From Clostridium sp. CAG:253 (GTDB lineage Bacteria; Bacillota; Clostridia; Lachnospirales; Lachnospiraceae): 17,992 nucleotides of DNA. Under the pieces are notes generated by a model, which saw nothing but the letters and a program-made list of their open reading frames with translations, had not been told where the DNA came from and ran no database searches. Location: assembly GCA_000436755.1 (NCBI GenBank), contig FR887348.1:48732-66723 (forward strand), written 5' to 3'. Below are positions 15,190-17,992 of the stretch, piece after piece. The first letter of the stretch is position 1. The number at the start of each line of letters is the position of its first letter. The translations under genes and the position numbers were made by a program.

Positions 15190-15246
15190 CAGATGGCAAT
15201 TTGTATGTAAATATACATTGTTATCTGCTTTGGTATTTTGTATCAT
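15190..15246 (+). promoter_or_regulatory. Promoter with a 38-bp palindromic putative operator
   Basis: TTGTTA (15218-15223) and TATCAT (15241-15246) are spaced by 17 bases, and a TATAAT at 15249-15254 is an alternative -10. An imperfect palindrome at 15190-15227 covers the -35: the half-sites read CAGATggCAAT and, on the other strand, CAGATaaCAAT, with further matching TAT positions inward. The position suggests a repressor site. The regulator is unknown. Confidence 0.5.
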
Positions 15247-15280
15247 AATATAATTAAAGACTATAGTGGGGGGAAAAGAG

Positions 15281-16966
15281 ATGGATGATATATCTGTTAA
15301 AATTGTTATAGCCGTGTGTGTGCTTTTGATTTTAGTTATAGCGAAAATAGTATATGATGAAAAAAAATATATTGAAAAACTTACCAATAGGCTGAAAAAA
15401 ACATGGGGAATGCCTACAAGACAGGAATATACGGAAAATATATGGAAGAATATAAAATATTATCATGATAATCAGGCATCTGAGAATGATATAGATGACA
15501 TTACCTGGAATGACCTTGAAATGGACAGGGTATATGAGAAATTAAATCATACGAGAACTTCTGTCGGCGAGGAATATCTATATGCATTGCTTCATAAAAC
15601 ATGTATTGACAAAGAAGAATTATCTGAGAGGGAGAGAGTTATCGACTTGATGTCAAAAAATGAGGATGAAAGGTTAAAACTCCAGATTGCGCTTTCTCAG
15701 ATGGGAAAACCGGGAAAAATATCAGTATATGAGTATATGAGCGGTATTAATGATATAAAATCTCCAAACAGATTAAAACATATTCTCTGTGGTCTTGCAT
15801 TTTTGCTTAGTGGGGCACTATGCTTTGTATGGCCGTCTGTCATGGTACTTGTTTTTATAGTTGTGGTTATATATAACATATTTTCATATTATAAGGACAA
15901 GGTTATGCTGGAGCCTTATATACAGTTATTCGGGTTTATAGTACGCACTGTAGCCCAGAGTAAAGAAATTGCAAAGATGGAAATTCAGGGGATTGAAAAA
16001 TATATGGATGAACTTGAACACAGTGCTGAAAGTTTCAAAAAATTTTGTCGTAACAGTTCGCTTATAGCCGGCGGAGGTCAGATGGCAGGGGATTTATTTG
16101 ATACACTTATGGATTATGTAAGAATGTTAGTCCATATTGATATTATCAAGATGTGTACCATGGTTTCAGAGGCAAAGAAACTAAGTGATGAATTGTTTAA
16201 AATCTATGATACAATAGGTTTTCTTGACAGCATGATTTCTATTTGCTCATATAGGGAAAGTCTTGATGAATGGTGTGTCCCGACATTTGATGATAAAATT
16301 GGGATAAATGCCGAAAACATATACCATCCGCTTATAAATGAGCCGGTGAAAAACAATATAAATGCGGATAAGTCTGTGCTTCTTACAGGCTCAAATGCGT
16401 CCGGAAAATCGACATTTATAAAAAGTATTGCCATAAACTCAATATTTGCGCAGACTATTCATACTGTGTTGGCAGATTCGTATACTTCATGTTTTTATTA
16501 TATTTATTCGTCAATGGCACTTAGGGATGACCTTCAAAATAATGAGAGTTATTATATAGTAGAGATAAAGTCATTACAGAGAATTTTAGAAAAAGCAGCC
16601 CAGAGTGATGTGCCTGTTTTATGCTTTATCGATGAAGTGTTAAGGGGAACAAATACGCTTGAGAGAATTGCATCATCGTCCGAAATATTGGCATATCTTG
16701 CAAGAAATGGTGCTATGTGTTTTGCGGCAACACATGATGTGGAGCTTACAAACATGTTGAAAAAATATTATACAAATTATCACTTTGAAGAAAGTGTTAA
16801 TGAGGACAGGGTAATGTTTGATTACAGGCTTAGAAAAGGAGCAGCAAATACAAGGAATGCCATAAAACTGCTTAATATGATAGGTTACGACAAGGTTATA
16901 ACATACATGGCTGAAAAGCAGGCTGAAAGATTTCTGGAGACAGGAATATGGAGTGAAACTGAATAA
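15281..16966 (+). CDS. Membrane-anchored MutS-like ATPase
   Basis: The 561-residue protein combines membrane segments with the ABC-type ATPase domain of MutS. Residues 5-25 form an N-terminal membrane helix, and 166-204 hold a hairpin of two more. A mostly helical middle (about 210-330) corresponds to MutS core/lever helices. The ATPase domain has HPL (349-351), Walker A GSNASGKST (370-378), Walker B VLCFIDE (446-452), GTNTLERIASS after it, and the switch ATHD (483-486). The mismatch-recognition N-terminal domain of MutS is missing, so a role in mismatch repair is unlikely; homologues are usually annotated only as MutS-domain or DNA mismatch repair proteins. ATG 15281 is preceded by a GGGGGG tract 7 bases away. 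The in-frame GTG at 15266 overlaps that tract. Transcription probably starts at the palindromic promoter. Function unknown. Confidence 0.85.
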   Translation: MDDISVKIVIAVCVLLILVIAKIVYDEKKYIEKLTNRLKKTWGMPTRQEYTENIWKNIKYYHDNQASENDIDDITWNDLEMDRVYEKLNHTRTSVGEEYLYALLHKTCIDKEELSERERVIDLMSKNEDERLKLQIALSQMGKPGKISVYEYMSGINDIKSPNRLKHILCGLAFLLSGALCFVWPSVMVLVFIVVVIYNIFSYYKDKVMLEPYIQLFGFIVRTVAQSKEIAKMEIQGIEKYMDELEHSAESFKKFCRNSSLIAGGGQMAGDLFDTLMDYVRMLVHIDIIKMCTMVSEAKKLSDELFKIYDTIGFLDSMISICSYRESLDEWCVPTFDDKIGINAENIYHPLINEPVKNNINADKSVLLTGSNASGKSTFIKSIAINSIFAQTIHTVLADSYTSCFYYIYSSMALRDDLQNNESYYIVEIKSLQRILEKAAQSDVPVLCFIDEVLRGTNTLERIASSSEILAYLARNGAMCFAATHDVELTNMLKKYYTNYHFEESVNEDRVMFDYRLRKGAANTRNAIKLLNMIGYDKVITYMAEKQAERFLETGIWSETE

Positions 16967-17019
16967 AAAGGAAACTATAGGAAACACTACATAATAAAAT
17001 GAAAGGTGTGGTGTTTTAT

Positions 17020-17700
17020 ATGAGCAAAGTAGTTAAAAATATCTGGCTGGCTTGCGGTTTTTTAGTTATTGTTGCATTGTCAGAAGTTGTGTGTTATAAG
17101 GCGGCAGTAAATAAGTTTGAAAAAATGGCACAGAAGTCAGAAACAAATATTACCGACAAGATAAAAATATATACAGATGAAAAAATAGAGAAAGAGTGTG
17201 AAAAGGCTTTGGAAAACAACGGTTCAGACAGTGTAGCGGCAGGAACAAACAGTAGTGATACACTATCTGTTCAGACGATATATCAGGTTGAAAAATATGA
17301 TGCGGCAAAGGATATATCAAGCGCTGAATATAGAAATCTGCCCGAAAAACTTGTCGGATTGAACAGAAAACAGGTTGACGAGTATTGCCACAATTATATG
17401 AATAATATGTCAGCGGATGAGTTTCTTGCAGGACTTCAGAGCATGGGAGTTGTCAGCTTTTCAAGTGACAGGCTTGTAATAAAAAAAATATATGATGCAA
17501 CAAAAATAAAATACAAATATTATCTTATAGCAATAGATGGGGAAGTTGTTGTATATTATGGAGATAAAAAAACTATTTTTGATTATACGGGAATTAAGAC
17601 TTCAAAATTAAGCAAAAAAGAACAAAATGCGCTCAAAAAGGGAGTTGAAGTAAAAAATGAGGATGAATTATACGGCATATTAGAAAATTATTCATCCTGA
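17020..17700 (+). CDS. Membrane-anchored protein of unknown function, BofC-like tail
   Basis: I do not recognise a characterised family with certainty. The 226-residue product has a short cytoplasmic N-terminus, one membrane helix (about 8-28), a charged helical stretch rich in Lys and Glu (about 30-62), and a Ser/Asn/Thr-rich spacer. The C-terminal domain includes KYYLIAIDGEVVVYYGDKKTIFDYTGI, a pattern reminiscent of the BofC C-terminal domain of sporulation-linked proteins. The rest is extracytoplasmic by topology. ATG 17020 is chosen because AAAGGTG lies 11 bases upstream. An in-frame ATG at 16999 precedes that site. It lies 53 bases after the MutS-like gene and 43 before the flavoprotein gene, so co-transcription is plausible. 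Confidence 0.7.
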   Translation: MSKVVKNIWLACGFLVIVALSEVVCYKAAVNKFEKMAQKSETNITDKIKIYTDEKIEKECEKALENNGSDSVAAGTNSSDTLSVQTIYQVEKYDAAKDISSAEYRNLPEKLVGLNRKQVDEYCHNYMNNMSADEFLAGLQSMGVVSFSSDRLVIKKIYDATKIKYKYYLIAIDGEVVVYYGDKKTIFDYTGIKTSKLSKKEQNALKKGVEVKNEDELYGILENYSS

Positions 17701-17743
17701 AAAGAAGAAAGTACAGATTACATTTTGAGAAACGGAGATAAGA

Positions 17744-17992
17744 ATGAGAAGTGTTCCAATTTTGATTGTAGGCGGAGGTGCTGCGGGCATGATGGCAGCA
17801 GCTGCGGTTTCAGGTTGTGGAAAGAAAGCTTTGATAATCGAGAAGATGAACCAGCTAGGCAAGAAAATACTTGCTACCGGAAATGGCAGATGCAATTATA
17901 CTAATCTTAGACAAAAGCCTGAATTTTATCATGTGGATGAAACAGATGGTGTTTGGGAGATATTAAAAAGGTTTGACGAAAAACAGGCAATA
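17744..17992 (+). CDS. HI0933-family flavoprotein (NAD(P)/FAD-dependent oxidoreductase), 5' part
   Basis: Only the first 83 codons are inside the window and the frame is open at the edge. The start ATG 17744 follows GGAG (17734-17737) with a 6-base gap. Residues 6-31 form a dinucleotide-binding fold (ILIVGGGAAGMMAAAAV, acidic residue after ALIIE). LGKKILATGNGRCNYTN (about 38-54) is the hallmark of the HI0933/YhiN/BaiN-like family, which binds FAD. Members in gut Clostridia are often called aminoacetone oxidase family or BaiN-like, but substrates are mostly unknown. Full-length proteins are about 400 residues. Confidence 0.88.
   Translation, partial: MRSVPILIVGGGAAGMMAAAAVSGCGKKALIIEKMNQLGKKILATGNGRCNYTNLRQKPEFYHVDETDGVWEILKRFDEKQAI

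Noticed and set aside
1..17992. CRISPR array, tRNA, rRNA, prophage or insertion sequence
   Set aside because: I found no regularly spaced repeats, no cloverleaf-type sequence, no transposase or integrase, and no phage structural genes on either strand.

Overview
The window looks like chromosomal DNA of a low-GC, butyrate-forming anaerobe of the Clostridia, most likely a Lachnospiraceae relative of Roseburia, Agathobacter or Butyrivibrio. Three things point there: a complete acetyl-CoA to butyryl-CoA operon, a butyryl-CoA:acetate CoA-transferase instead of butyrate kinase, and a group B-type [FeFe]-hydrogenase. I cannot name the species from sequence alone.

Layout. (1) Positions 25-1368, minus strand: but, the terminal CoA-transferase. 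It is divergent from (2) 1814-8167, plus strand: thl-crt-hbd-bcd-etfB-etfA, closed by a strong intrinsic terminator at 8193-8230. Together these genes condense two acetyl-CoA, reduce the product to butyryl-CoA with the electron-bifurcating Bcd/Etf complex, and release butyrate by CoA exchange with acetate. The but leader and the three gaps between thl, crt, hbd and bcd carry strong inverted repeats without a terminator-like T run.

(3) Positions 8295-10635: a small decayed accessory segment with two broken nuclease-related genes. One is an AAA-ATPase-like/PD-(D/E)XK gene split by a perfect 23-bp tandem duplication. The other is an FtsK-gamma-like winged-helix gene joined to the tail of an Mrr-type nuclease, with a T-tract frameshift and no nuclease core. 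(4) Positions 10624-12232: a promoter close to consensus and a monomeric [FeFe]-hydrogenase with an N-terminal Fe-S region. It can reoxidise the ferredoxin reduced by Bcd/Etf and so completes the fermentation logic of the region.

(5) Positions 12469-15091: housekeeping envelope and proteolysis genes. These are uppP (undecaprenyl-diphosphatase), a promoter driving a short untranslated double-terminator transcript (possible small RNA), a mecA-type ClpC adaptor, and a signal peptidase I-like protein whose catalytic lysine position is glutamine. (6) Positions 15190-17992: a palindromic putative operator, a membrane-anchored MutS-like ATPase, a membrane-anchored protein of unknown function with a weak BofC-like tail, and the 5' end of an HI0933-family flavoprotein cut by the window edge.

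No tRNA, rRNA, CRISPR array or insertion sequence was recognised. The most interesting items are the frame-breaking 23-bp duplication, the lysine-less signal peptidase, the structured but leader, the candidate small RNA before mecA, and the palindromic promoter of the membrane MutS-like gene.
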